From Arsukibacterium perlucidum DSM 18276 (GTDB taxonomy: Bacteria > Pseudomonadota > Gammaproteobacteria > Enterobacterales > Alteromonadaceae): a stretch of DNA of 64,000 bases. A program made the translations under genes and the position numbers. Location: the NCBI RefSeq assembly GCF_000382165.1, contig NZ_KB907702.1, forward strand, positions 229,649-293,648. Direction: 5' to 3'. The notes under the pieces are model-generated. The model made no database searches, was not told the origin of the DNA, and was given only the letters and a program-made list of their open reading frames with translations. This document shows positions 36,763-44,344 of the stretch, in pieces (position 1 is the first letter of the stretch; each line of letters opens with the position of its first letter).

Positions 36763-37965
36763 TTATAAGCCTACATCAGTTGCTGAGGTGATGCTCAGCA
36801 TCATAATAACCACCACGCCGCCGACAATACCGCCCATTACCAGAATTAATAACGGCTCCAATAAACTGGTAAAACGTGATACCCAGTCAGTAAATTGCCG
36901 TTGGCTGCGCTGGGCAATTTCTTTAAAGATCCTGCCCAGTTCGCCACTCTCTTCACCGACACTGAGCAGTGAGGCAAAAAAATCTGGAAACAGCCGCGTT
37001 TGCCTGAGCGCCACTGACAACTGATCACCACGTTTTATCTTGCCAATTGCGATTTGCATTTCAGCACGCAGTTCCAGATTATTAATATTACCATTTGCCA
37101 GTTCCAGCGCTTGGTCAATCGCCACACCGGCATCCAGCATCATCGCCAGTCCACCGTTAAAGCGAATCCGCTCTATTAACATGACCGCATGCTTAACTAG
37201 CGGTAACCTTAGCCCCAGCCACTGCCAGCGTTGTTTTAACACCTTGTTTTTTCTGTAATGAAATACCACAAAAACAACCATGGCTATGGCCGCAAATAAC
37301 AGCAGTTGATATTTTTGTAGCCACGCTGAAGAGGACAGCAGCATCACGGTGTATAACGGCAAATCTTGCTGCCTTTCAAACATCGTCGCCATATTTGGCA
37401 CTACATAATTAAAGATAAACAGCACAGAAGCCAGACAAACAAATAAGATAACCGCAGGATAGGTTAAAGCCTGGGTTATTTTCTTTTGCAAATCGCGTTT
37501 AAAAGCGAGATCTTCGGCCAACTGGCGGAAAATATCAGCTAACTTACCGGTTTTTTCACCGATACTGACCAGGTTGACATAGAGTGGATCAAATAAATCG
37601 TCTACCTCAGCCAGCACCTGCGACAACTGTTTACCGCTGCGTAATTCAGTGCTGATTTTACTGAGCAACCTGGCCAGAGCGGGCTTTTTATTGGCAGATT
37701 TTAACAGCTCAATACCTTTATCTATTTTAAGGCCTGAATCTAGCAGTAACGACAACTCAGCAGTTAAAAACTCAATATCGGCTAAATCGACCCGATTAGC
37801 ACCAAACATAGCATTATGTTGCAGCGGTTTTTCGGCGGTTACTGTTTTTAACAATATGCCTTGTTGTTTTATTGACTGCCTTGCCTGTTCAATACTGGTA
37901 GCTTCCAGTGAACCGCTTACCCTGGCACCGGATTTGTCAAACCCACTGTACTCAAACAGCGCCAT
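36763..37965 (-). CDS. gspF: Type II secretion inner-membrane platform protein GspF
   Basis: GspF/PilC family, 400 aa, with two cytoplasmic T2SSF domains (about 65-190 and 270-390) and membrane segments near 170-190, 220-240 and 375-395. Family motifs GLKIDKGIELL, ILLKTVTAEKP and LLSVGEESGELGRIF are visible. It works with the GspE ATPase to push pseudopilin into the pseudopilus. Overlaps gspE by one base. Confidence 0.94.
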   Translation of the reverse strand: MALFEYSGFDKSGARVSGSLEATSIEQARQSIKQQGILLKTVTAEKPLQHNAMFGANRVDLADIEFLTAELSLLLDSGLKIDKGIELLKSANKKPALARLLSKISTELRSGKQLSQVLAEVDDLFDPLYVNLVSIGEKTGKLADIFRQLAEDLAFKRDLQKKITQALTYPAVILFVCLASVLFIFNYVVPNMATMFERQQDLPLYTVMLLSSSAWLQKYQLLLFAAIAMVVFVVFHYRKNKVLKQRWQWLGLRLPLVKHAVMLIERIRFNGGLAMMLDAGVAIDQALELANGNINNLELRAEMQIAIGKIKRGDQLSVALRQTRLFPDFFASLLSVGEESGELGRIFKEIAQRSQRQFTDWVSRFTSLLEPLLILVMGGIVGGVVVIMMLSITSATDVGL

Positions 37966-39620
37966 TAGCCGGCAACCCTTAATACTTCTTCAATAGTGGT
38001 GCTGCCTTGCAATGCTTTAAGCAAGCCATCTTCCAATAGTGTTCTGCCACCTTGCTTACGGTTTTGCCGCCTGGCCAACTGAATAAAGTTCTGATCTTTG
38101 GGAATAGCCTTTATTTCGTCAGTACAACGTAAATATTCGATAATGGCCAACCGGCCTTGATAACCACTAAAGTTACAGTGCTCGCAGCCGACCGCCTGAT
38201 GCAGCTCTACTTTGCCATTATTCAATTCAGTGGCATATTGCGCCAACTGATATCGTTCGCTAAGCGCCTGAGCATCGTCAGCCGGTTTAGCACAATCAGG
38301 GCATAACCGGCGCACCAGACGCTGGGCAACAATAGAAACCAGCGCTGCGTTTAGTAAAAATTCCTCAACACCTAAATCGAGCAAGCGGGTGTAGGCACTG
38401 GGTGCGTCATTAGTATGGACGGTAGAAAAAACCAGGTGGCCGGTAAGGGCCGATTGCATGGCAATGCCCGCGGTTTCTTTATCACGAATTTCGCCCAGCA
38501 TAATAATGTCCGGGTCTTGCCGGACTATACTGCGTAAGCCCGCCGCAAAATCAAAACCTATGTCGGCCTGTACCTGCACCTGATTAATGCCGTCAAGCTG
38601 ATATTCAACCGGATCTTCCAGCGTTATTATTTTTACGCCGGGGGTATTAAGCTTATTTAAAAACGTATAAAGGCTGGTGGTTTTACCAGAGCCTGTCGGG
38701 CCGGTCAGCAAAACCACACCAGCCGTAGTTTTAATATCCTGCAGGATTTGTTGTTCAATATCAGCTGCGATACCCAGCACATTCATATCATAACGAATGG
38801 CGTCTTTACGCAGAAAACGCATTACCACGCTTTCACCATCATTCAATGGTAACGCAGACACCCGGATATCGAGCTCGATCCCACCTATCCGCATTTCAAT
38901 TTTACCATCCTGTGGCCGGCGCTTTTCAGCGATATCCATATTACTGAGAATTTTCAGGCGGGTGGTTACCGGCAAAACAAGGCTAGCCGGAATGATGTCA
39001 ATATCCTGTAATACACCGTCAATTCGAAAGCGTACTTTCGCTCTGCCCTGAGAGGGCTCTATATGCATATCTGATGCCCGCTGACGCAACGCTTTGGTAA
39101 TTAATGCGTTCAACAAATTTACGGTAGGTGCTTCAGAGGCAAGTTCGCGTAAGCGGGCCTCTTCAATTGAAGTTAGTTCACCTGAGGGCGCAGTGTCATC
39201 TTGTTGCTGGGCAACAGCGGCTAATTTATTAAATTGCTCTGAACTAGCCAACATTAAGCAACAGTCCAACTCTAGTCCGGTTACTATTTCCTGGGCATCT
39301 TTATTTAAGGGAGCAATGGTAACAAACTGCCAGCCAGCATCGTTTACGGCAAACGGCAACCAGCCTTTATCTGCCAGAGCTGTCAGTGGCATTGTCTTCG
39401 CTTGCGAAGGCAAGGTCCAGTCAGCGATTTGATCATCACTCAGCCTGGGCAAAGATAATAATTTTGCGTAAACATCCGGCAACATTTCTGATGACAAACT
39501 GCCCATGCTCACCAAAATCTGTTCGAGCTGGCCACCGTATTTGCGCTGATATGCTGTTGCCTTTTCTACATCAGCCAGGCTGACATTAAATGACTGCAAC
39601 AGCTGCGGTAAATTTGTCAT
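37965..39620 (-). CDS. gspE: Type II secretion/type IV pilus-type assembly ATPase GspE
   Basis: A 551-aa hexameric secretion ATPase. The N-terminal GspE-N domain (about 1-130) is followed by the catalytic core with Walker A GPTGSGKT (307-314), Asp box (ITLEDPVEYQ), Walker B (DPDIIMLGEIRD), His box and a four-cysteine zinc module (CPDC...CEHC). Overlaps gspG by 4 bp, an arrangement that puts E directly after the major pseudopilin. Confidence 0.95.
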   Translation of the reverse strand: MTNLPQLLQSFNVSLADVEKATAYQRKYGGQLEQILVSMGSLSSEMLPDVYAKLLSLPRLSDDQIADWTLPSQAKTMPLTALADKGWLPFAVNDAGWQFVTIAPLNKDAQEIVTGLELDCCLMLASSEQFNKLAAVAQQQDDTAPSGELTSIEEARLRELASEAPTVNLLNALITKALRQRASDMHIEPSQGRAKVRFRIDGVLQDIDIIPASLVLPVTTRLKILSNMDIAEKRRPQDGKIEMRIGGIELDIRVSALPLNDGESVVMRFLRKDAIRYDMNVLGIAADIEQQILQDIKTTAGVVLLTGPTGSGKTTSLYTFLNKLNTPGVKIITLEDPVEYQLDGINQVQVQADIGFDFAAGLRSIVRQDPDIIMLGEIRDKETAGIAMQSALTGHLVFSTVHTNDAPSAYTRLLDLGVEEFLLNAALVSIVAQRLVRRLCPDCAKPADDAQALSERYQLAQYATELNNGKVELHQAVGCEHCNFSGYQGRLAIIEYLRCTDEIKAIPKDQNFIQLARRQNRKQGGRTLLEDGLLKALQGSTTIEEVLRVAG

Positions 39621-40018
39621 CTGTGAACGATATCCGCGTCATCACCTTCACCGCCAGCACGGCCGTCACGGCCATATGACATAAGGCTAAAGCCAATACT
39701 ACCGTCAACCTGATTGGTAAAGACGTATGGGTTACCCCAGGGATCAAGTGGCACGTCCTTTGGCAGGTAAGGTCCATCCCAGTTTTTGTTATCACTTTTA
39801 ATCAGTTGCTCAAGACTATCCGGATACCGGCCCAGATCTAATCTGTAGGTGTTTAAAGACGTTTCCAGCAGTTCCATCTGGGCTTTGGCAGTTTTAATTC
39901 TGGAAGAATCTACTTTCGAAAACATTTCAGGCGCTACCAGCGAAGCGAGTAAACCTACAATAACAATAACAATCAATAATTCGATAAGAGTGAAGCCTGA
40001 TAACCTGCTTTGACGCAT
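39617..40018 (-). CDS. gspG: Type II secretion major pseudopilin GspG
   Basis: A 133-aa pseudopilin with leader MRQSRLSG before FTLIELLIVIVIVGLLASLVAP. The block RYPDSLEQLI...GPYLPKDVPLDPWGNPYVF and the end GRAGGEGDDADI are diagnostic of GspG, including the calcium site aspartates. The ATG at 40018 has CAGGAA upstream and starts the leader correctly; a TTG 21 bases earlier is less likely. First gene of the operon. Confidence 0.95.
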   Translation of the reverse strand: MRQSRLSGFTLIELLIVIVIVGLLASLVAPEMFSKVDSSRIKTAKAQMELLETSLNTYRLDLGRYPDSLEQLIKSDNKNWDGPYLPKDVPLDPWGNPYVFTNQVDGSIGFSLMSYGRDGRAGGEGDDADIVHR

Positions 40019-40056
40019 GAAAAATTCCTGTCTGGTCAACTGAAAAACACTGCAAA

Positions 40057-40085
40057 ATATTACCCTATATGGCTGTTACCAGCAA
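40057..40085 (-). promoter_or_regulatory. Candidate promoter of the secretion operon
   Basis: On the minus strand TTGCTG (40085-40080), a 17-bp spacer and TAATAT (40062-40057) lie about 40 bases before the gspG start. Four of six bases match the -35 consensus. This is the only good pair seen in the 178-bp divergent gap. Confidence 0.45.
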
Positions 40086-40196
40086 CTTAACAACGCAGAT
40101 GATTGCTTTAGCGCAACTGAGCTTTTATCATTGAGAAAAAATGCGAAGTTAACCGACCACACAAGGTAATCCAATGTTCCGTTTAACCAGTTCATC

Positions 40197-41144
40197 ATGA
40201 CTACGCCTGCAGTTTCTGTGGTTATTCCGCTTTTTAATAAAGAAAATTCGATAATTCGAGCTATAGACTCCGTTTTAGTTCAGTCATTTGAAAATTTTGA
40301 ATTAATCATTGTTGACGATGGCTCTACTGATGGCAGTGTTGCTAAAATTCAACATTTAGCTGACCCACGGCTAAAGCTGGTATCGCAAACTAATCAGGGC
40401 GCTGCAGCTGCGCGCAATTATGGGGTCAGAATTGCTACTGCTGATTACGTTGCTTTTTTAGATGCTGATGATTGCTATCAGCCTGACTTTCTACAAAAAA
40501 TTGTCGATTTAATAGCGTTAAACCCTAACGCCGCCTTATTTTGCTGCAGAATTCAGTTTATTGATGAAAATAATCAGCTATTCAAGCCGGGCGGCGCAGC
40601 AAAAAACCATCTCAAAGGGGAGCTAACCAACTTTGTTGCGCTATTTACCAAGGATCGGGCGCTAATTCACCCGTCCGCCATGGCCGTCAATAAAGTTGCG
40701 TTTGTAAAGGTAGGGGGGTTCCCCCAGGCAAAACATGTTGGCGAAGATTTACAGCTGATTTTATCGTTAGCTATTTATGGGCCGGTAATGCACGATAATT
40801 ATTGCGGCGCAACCATTTTCCGAAATGCCGAAAACCGGACAAAAGACCGCAAACTGCAGGAAATAAGCTGTCATATTTCCCACTTTTTGGGTAGTAGTCA
40901 TTGGCAACAAACAGCCTCAGCACAAAACGTTATTGCGGTGCAGCGCTTTTGCCGCAACAGCGCAGTGCTGCATGCTGCCGGCGCGGTGCTGAATGGCCAG
41001 CGAAGTCTTGCCTGGAGTTACTTACGCATAGTACGACGTTTTTCTTTAGCACAGGCTGCAATTATCGCCATAATCGCATGCTGCCCCGCGGCTTTATTGC
41101 AATGGGTAAAAAACAAACGTAACGCGGTTAACTCTGATGAATAA
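40197..41144 (+). CDS. Glycosyltransferase family 2
   Basis: A 315-aa GT-A fold transferase. N-terminus PAVSVVIPLFNKENSIIRAIDSVLVQ, the nucleotide-binding DDGSTDGS near 38-45 and the metal-binding DADD near 90-93. It probably adds a sugar to the lipid-linked repeat unit or a similar acceptor. With the next gene it forms a plus-strand pair inserted between the secretion operon and the main polysaccharide cluster. Sugar specificity unknown. Confidence 0.9.
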   Translation: MTTPAVSVVIPLFNKENSIIRAIDSVLVQSFENFELIIVDDGSTDGSVAKIQHLADPRLKLVSQTNQGAAAARNYGVRIATADYVAFLDADDCYQPDFLQKIVDLIALNPNAALFCCRIQFIDENNQLFKPGGAAKNHLKGELTNFVALFTKDRALIHPSAMAVNKVAFVKVGGFPQAKHVGEDLQLILSLAIYGPVMHDNYCGATIFRNAENRTKDRKLQEISCHISHFLGSSHWQQTASAQNVIAVQRFCRNSAVLHAAGAVLNGQRSLAWSYLRIVRRFSLAQAAIIAIIACCPAALLQWVKNKRNAVNSDE

Positions 41145-41982
41145 ACCTCTGGTTACTGTTTATATTCCAACTAAAAACCGGCCTGAGCTTTTACAGCGCG
41201 CGATACAAAGTACTCTGCGTCAAGATTACCAGAACCTGGAGATCATTGTCGTTGACGATGGTTCAACTGAAGAATGCAAAAAGCAGATAGCAGAAATCTG
41301 TCAACTATCAGCCAATATTCGCCTGATCAGCAACGTGCAAAGTGCAGGTGCCTGCAGCGCCCGAAATCAAGCAATCAGCAGCGCCAAAGGTGTTTTTATT
41401 ACCGGCTTAGATGATGATGATGAATTTTTACCTGGCCGGATCAGCGCTTTTGTCGATGCCTGGCAGCAAAGCACTGACATATCCCTGCTTTGCACCGGTT
41501 ATCATTTTATTTTGCCTGGTGGCAAACAGATAAAAAGCGGCAGGCGGGCAACACGTATCAACTGCAACAGCATTAAAAATATTAATGATGTGGGTAATCA
41601 GGTTTTTACGCTGACCTGTTATTTGCAGCAAATTGGTGGTTTTGACCCTGCGCTGGTGGCATGCCAAGACTACGATGTCTGGATCCGGCTTATTTGTCGC
41701 TTTGGCCCGGGTATTCGTTTGCCGAACCAAAGCTATGTGGTACATCAGGAACATGACTCACCCCGCATTTCAGCGCTACACAAACGGGTTGAGGGGCACC
41801 AGGCCTTAATAAAAAAACATAAATCTTCCCTTACAAAACAGCAACTTAAAAGTCAGCGTTTTTTTTGCGCGCTGTATGGTGGCGAACCTGATATTTTAAA
41901 GCTTATCCGTTTATCAGGTGTCCGCAATGCAATACCCCTGGCAAAAATGTTAGCTGTTCGCTTGCTAAGTCGCCGCCGCTGA
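41137..41982 (+). CDS. Glycosyltransferase family 2
   Basis: A 281-aa GT-A fold transferase. VTVYIPTKNRPELLQRAIQS, DDGSTEE and the metal site DDDDEF (in ITGLDDDDEFLPG) identify the family. It starts inside the end of the preceding GT2 gene (8-bp overlap), so the two are translationally coupled. They may add sugars to the same acceptor. Followed by 67 bases and a convergent epimerase gene. Confidence 0.9.
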   Translation: MNKPLVTVYIPTKNRPELLQRAIQSTLRQDYQNLEIIVVDDGSTEECKKQIAEICQLSANIRLISNVQSAGACSARNQAISSAKGVFITGLDDDDEFLPGRISAFVDAWQQSTDISLLCTGYHFILPGGKQIKSGRRATRINCNSIKNINDVGNQVFTLTCYLQQIGGFDPALVACQDYDVWIRLICRFGPGIRLPNQSYVVHQEHDSPRISALHKRVEGHQALIKKHKSSLTKQQLKSQRFFCALYGGEPDILKLIRLSGVRNAIPLAKMLAVRLLSRRR

Positions 41983-42049
41983 GCAGCTTTAATAAGCAGC
42001 CATTATGGCACCATATTCTACCTTAATACCCGCAACCACAGGCCGGGCT

Positions 42050-43051
42050 TTAGCATTGATAATAATCGCGGTACCAGTTTACGAACTGCTGCATGCCCTG
42101 CTCTATTGGCATTGCTGGTTTAAACCCTACTGCCGCCTGTAAATCATCAATATCGGCATAAGTAGCTGGTACATCACCATCCTGCATCGGGTAATATTCT
42201 TTAATGGCGGTTTTACCGGTGGCCTTTTCGATGGCTTCGATAAAGGTCATCAGCTTTACTGGCTGGTTATTACCAATATTAAATATTTTATAGGGAGCAA
42301 AACTGGCTGAAGCATCACTGCTTTGCCACTGGGGGTTAGCAACAGGTGGTTGTTCCTGAATGCGCAGTATGCCCTCTACGATGTCATCGATATAGGTGAA
42401 ATCGCGCATCATCTGGCCATGATTAAACACTTTAATCGGCTCGCCGGCCAGAATGGCTTTAGTAAACAGAAAAGGCGCCATATCAGGCCGGCCCCACGGG
42501 CCGTAAACGGTAAAAAAGCGCAGCCCGGTTGTGGGAATACCATATAAATGGCTGTAAGTATGGGCCATTAGTTCATTGGCTTTTTTGGTTGCGGCATACA
42601 GCGAAACCGGGTGGTCAACCCTGTCGGTCGTGCTAAACGGCATTTTGCTGTTCATGCCATATACCGAGCTGGACGAGGCATAAACCAAATGCTCAATTTT
42701 ATGCTGGCGGCAGCCTTCCAGGATGGTCAGGGTGCCGATAATGTTGCTATCGGCATACGCCATCGGGTTTTCCAGTGAATACCTGACACCAGCCTGTGCG
42801 CCCAGATGAATAACCCGCTGGAATTGCCCGGTGGCAAATAAATCGGCTACGCCCGCCCGGTCCGCCAAATCCAGCTGGACAAAGCTAAACCCCGTTTGTG
42901 CTTGCAGTGGCGCCAGACGGTCACGTTTTAGCTGCACGTCGTAATAGTCGTTTAAATTATCAATGCCGGTTACGTTGTGGCCAGCGCTAAGCAAGCGTGC
43001 ACAAACAAAAGAACCAATAAAACCTGCGGCACCCGTTACTAAAAAATTCAT
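42050..43051 (-). CDS. UDP-glucuronate 4-epimerase
   Basis: Extended SDR enzyme of 333 aa. NAD site TGAAGFIGSFV near the N-terminus, catalytic SSSVYG and YAATKKANELMAHTYSHLYGIPTTGLRFFTVYGPWGRPDMA, the latter block being typical of UDP-GlcA epimerases (Cap1J/WbnF type). It would convert UDP-GlcA from Ugd to UDP-GalA. Last gene of the minus-strand polysaccharide operon. Confidence 0.9.
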   Translation of the reverse strand: MNFLVTGAAGFIGSFVCARLLSAGHNVTGIDNLNDYYDVQLKRDRLAPLQAQTGFSFVQLDLADRAGVADLFATGQFQRVIHLGAQAGVRYSLENPMAYADSNIIGTLTILEGCRQHKIEHLVYASSSSVYGMNSKMPFSTTDRVDHPVSLYAATKKANELMAHTYSHLYGIPTTGLRFFTVYGPWGRPDMAPFLFTKAILAGEPIKVFNHGQMMRDFTYIDDIVEGILRIQEQPPVANPQWQSSDASASFAPYKIFNIGNNQPVKLMTFIEAIEKATGKTAIKEYYPMQDGDVPATYADIDDLQAAVGFKPAMPIEQGMQQFVNWYRDYYQC

Positions 43052-43077
43052 CTACGTTTTTTCCAAATAAATTGCGG

Positions 43078-43635
43078 TTAGTCTTTTTTAACTCTGTCGC
43101 CACTGCCCTTGCCGGCAACCGTCATAAAAATATATTTAAAGTAAGTGCCAATGCTTAAATTTTCCAACATGCTGGCGTCGGTTTTTGCCAGTAGTTCCGG
43201 GGTCGACATATCAATATCATTCACCTGGGCCAGGCCGGTAATGCCGGGCCGGGCATTTAGCACACCGCGCTGCTCGCGTTCAGCTATTAATTCCTGCTGG
43301 TTAAATAAACATGGCCTGGGGCCGACTAAGCTCATTTCACCTTTTAATACATTCCACAACTGCGGCAGCTCATCCAGCTTGGTTTTACGTAAAAAACCAC
43401 CAAAAGGGGTTATGGAACTGGCACTTGCCAGATGGCTGGCGACATGGGCGGTGTCTGGCTTCATAGTACGAAACTTTACCAGGGTAAAAGGCTTTTTATG
43501 CCGCCCTACCCGTTGCTGCCTGAAAATAGGTGAACCGGTATCAAATAAGCCAATAATGGTAAGAATAACCAGCACCGGAAAACCAAACACCAAGCCGCAC
43601 AGGGCAAAAATAATGTCTAATAAACGAATTAACAT
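43078..43635 (-). CDS. Small monotopic phosphoglycosyl transferase (PglC/WcaJ-C type)
   Basis: A 185-aa initiating sugar-phosphate transferase. A single N-terminal re-entrant hydrophobic helix (about 5-28) is followed by RQQRVGRHKKPFTLVKFRTM, KLDELPQLWNVLKGEMSLVGPRP and ARPGITGLAQVN, the full signature of the bacterial sugar transferase domain. It transfers a sugar-1-phosphate from a UDP-sugar to undecaprenyl phosphate, starting the repeat unit. Separated from the SDR gene upstream by arrays C and D and the four-helix-bundle gene. Confidence 0.92.
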   Translation of the reverse strand: MLIRLLDIIFALCGLVFGFPVLVILTIIGLFDTGSPIFRQQRVGRHKKPFTLVKFRTMKPDTAHVASHLASASSITPFGGFLRKTKLDELPQLWNVLKGEMSLVGPRPCLFNQQELIAEREQRGVLNARPGITGLAQVNDIDMSTPELLAKTDASMLENLSIGTYFKYIFMTVAGKGSGDRVKKD

Positions 43636-43654
43636 AGATCCTCTTGTTTACTAA

Positions 43655-43803
43655 GTGACTAGCTGACTACGTCAGCAGTGACCAGTTCGCTTGGCGAACA
43701 GTGACTAGCTGCGCTCGCAGCAGTGACAAGTTACCGCTCGCTCTGCGAGCTAGTAACTGCTTGCGAAGCAAGCTCGTTACTGTTGCCGCAGGCAACTAGT
43801 CAC
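43655..43803. repeat. Palindromic-module array C
   Basis: Units 43660-682, 683-705, 706-727 (22 bp), a lone heptamer AAGTTAC at 728-734, then 735-757, 758-780 and 781-803. Stems: GCTGAC-TAC-GTCAGC, GTTCGC-TTG-GCGAAC, GCTGC-GCTC-GCAGC, GCTCGC-TCT-GCGAGC, GCTTGC-GAA-GCAAGC, TTGCC-GCA-GGCAA. The left units are in inverted orientation (ending GTGAC), the right units direct. The right edge forms the stop of the four-helix-bundle gene. Confidence 0.9.
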
Positions 43804-44143
43804 TGCTTTTAACTTTTCTAATCAACCCTTTGAGTAGCTTAAAAATTTCTCTTATTCTATCGAGCTGCTCATTAACATCGTCAACGTAGCCTAAACGCTG
43901 AGAAATCAATACCTGTGTTTCCAGCTCACTTAAAGAGCCTCTGGCAATGACCAGAAAACGCATAAAATCTGCATCACTTTCGCGTCCGGCACCCTCAGCA
44001 ATATTGCTTGGTACAGACACTGCGGCTCTTTGCATCTGTGACGCTAATCCAAACTTCTCAGAATCAGGAAACAGCTTGGTTATTGCATAAACATCCGTAA
44101 CCAGATCCATCGCCAACTGCCATACTTTCAAGTCGTAGTGCAT
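43796..44143 (-). CDS. Four-helix-bundle protein (S23/IVP, Avd superfamily)
   Basis: A 115-aa all-helical protein. LKVWQLAMDLV, LFPDSEKFGLASQMQRAAVSVPSNIAEGAGR and LSELETQVLIS are the hallmarks of the four-helix-bundle family first described in intervening sequences of 23S rRNA genes and related to the Avd accessory protein of diversity-generating retroelements. It may bind nucleic acid through its basic surface (family inference). Here there is no rRNA gene and no reverse transcriptase. It is enclosed on both sides by palindromic-module arrays C and D, and its stop codon TAG and the Ser-Asp before it are made by array C. Confidence 0.92.
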   Translation of the reverse strand: MHYDLKVWQLAMDLVTDVYAITKLFPDSEKFGLASQMQRAAVSVPSNIAEGAGRESDADFMRFLVIARGSLSELETQVLISQRLGYVDDVNEQLDRIREIFKLLKGLIRKVKSSD

Positions 44144-44167
44144 CGATAAGTCCTTTTTTCAATAGCA

Positions 44168-44344
44168 GTAACAAGGCGGCAAAGCCGCCAGTGACAAGTA
44201 ACTGCTGACGTAGTCAGCTAGTCACCGCCGCCTCAGCGACTGGTCACCCATCACTTGTTACTCGTCACTACTTACAAAGCAAGCTCGTCACCGTCGGCAT
44301 TGCCGACTAGTCACCTGTCACCGCTGACATAGTCAGCTAGTAAC
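44168..44344. repeat. Palindromic-module array D
   Basis: Units at 44173-195, 203-225, 226-247 (22 bp), 269-291, 292-314 and 322-344, with free heptamers AAGTAAC (196-202), TCGTCAC (262-268) and CTGTCAC (315-321) and a 14-bp double heptamer (248-261). Stems: GGCGGC-AAA-GCCGCC, GCTGAC-GTA-GTCAGC, GCTTAC-type in 269-291, GTCGGC-ATT-GCCGAC, GCTGAC-ATA-GTCAGC. The free heptamers show that the 7-bp GTNAC motif is a unit separate from the 16-bp palindrome. The right edge touches the stop codon of the SDR gene. Confidence 0.9.

Noticed and set aside
30025..40018. MSHA pilus operon
   Set aside because: The secretin resembles MshL, but GspG with its calcium-site end, GspH-I-J-K and GspK-type insertion define a type II secretion set; MshA-, MshM- and MshN-like genes are absent.
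43796..44143. Diversity-generating retroelement (Avd-like protein)
   Set aside because: The protein belongs to the same superfamily as Avd, but I see no reverse transcriptase and no template/variable repeat pair in the window.
43655..44344. CRISPR array
   Set aside because: Period is only 23 bp, the variable parts are themselves palindromes that recur at other sites, the constant part is 7 bp, and no cas gene is present.
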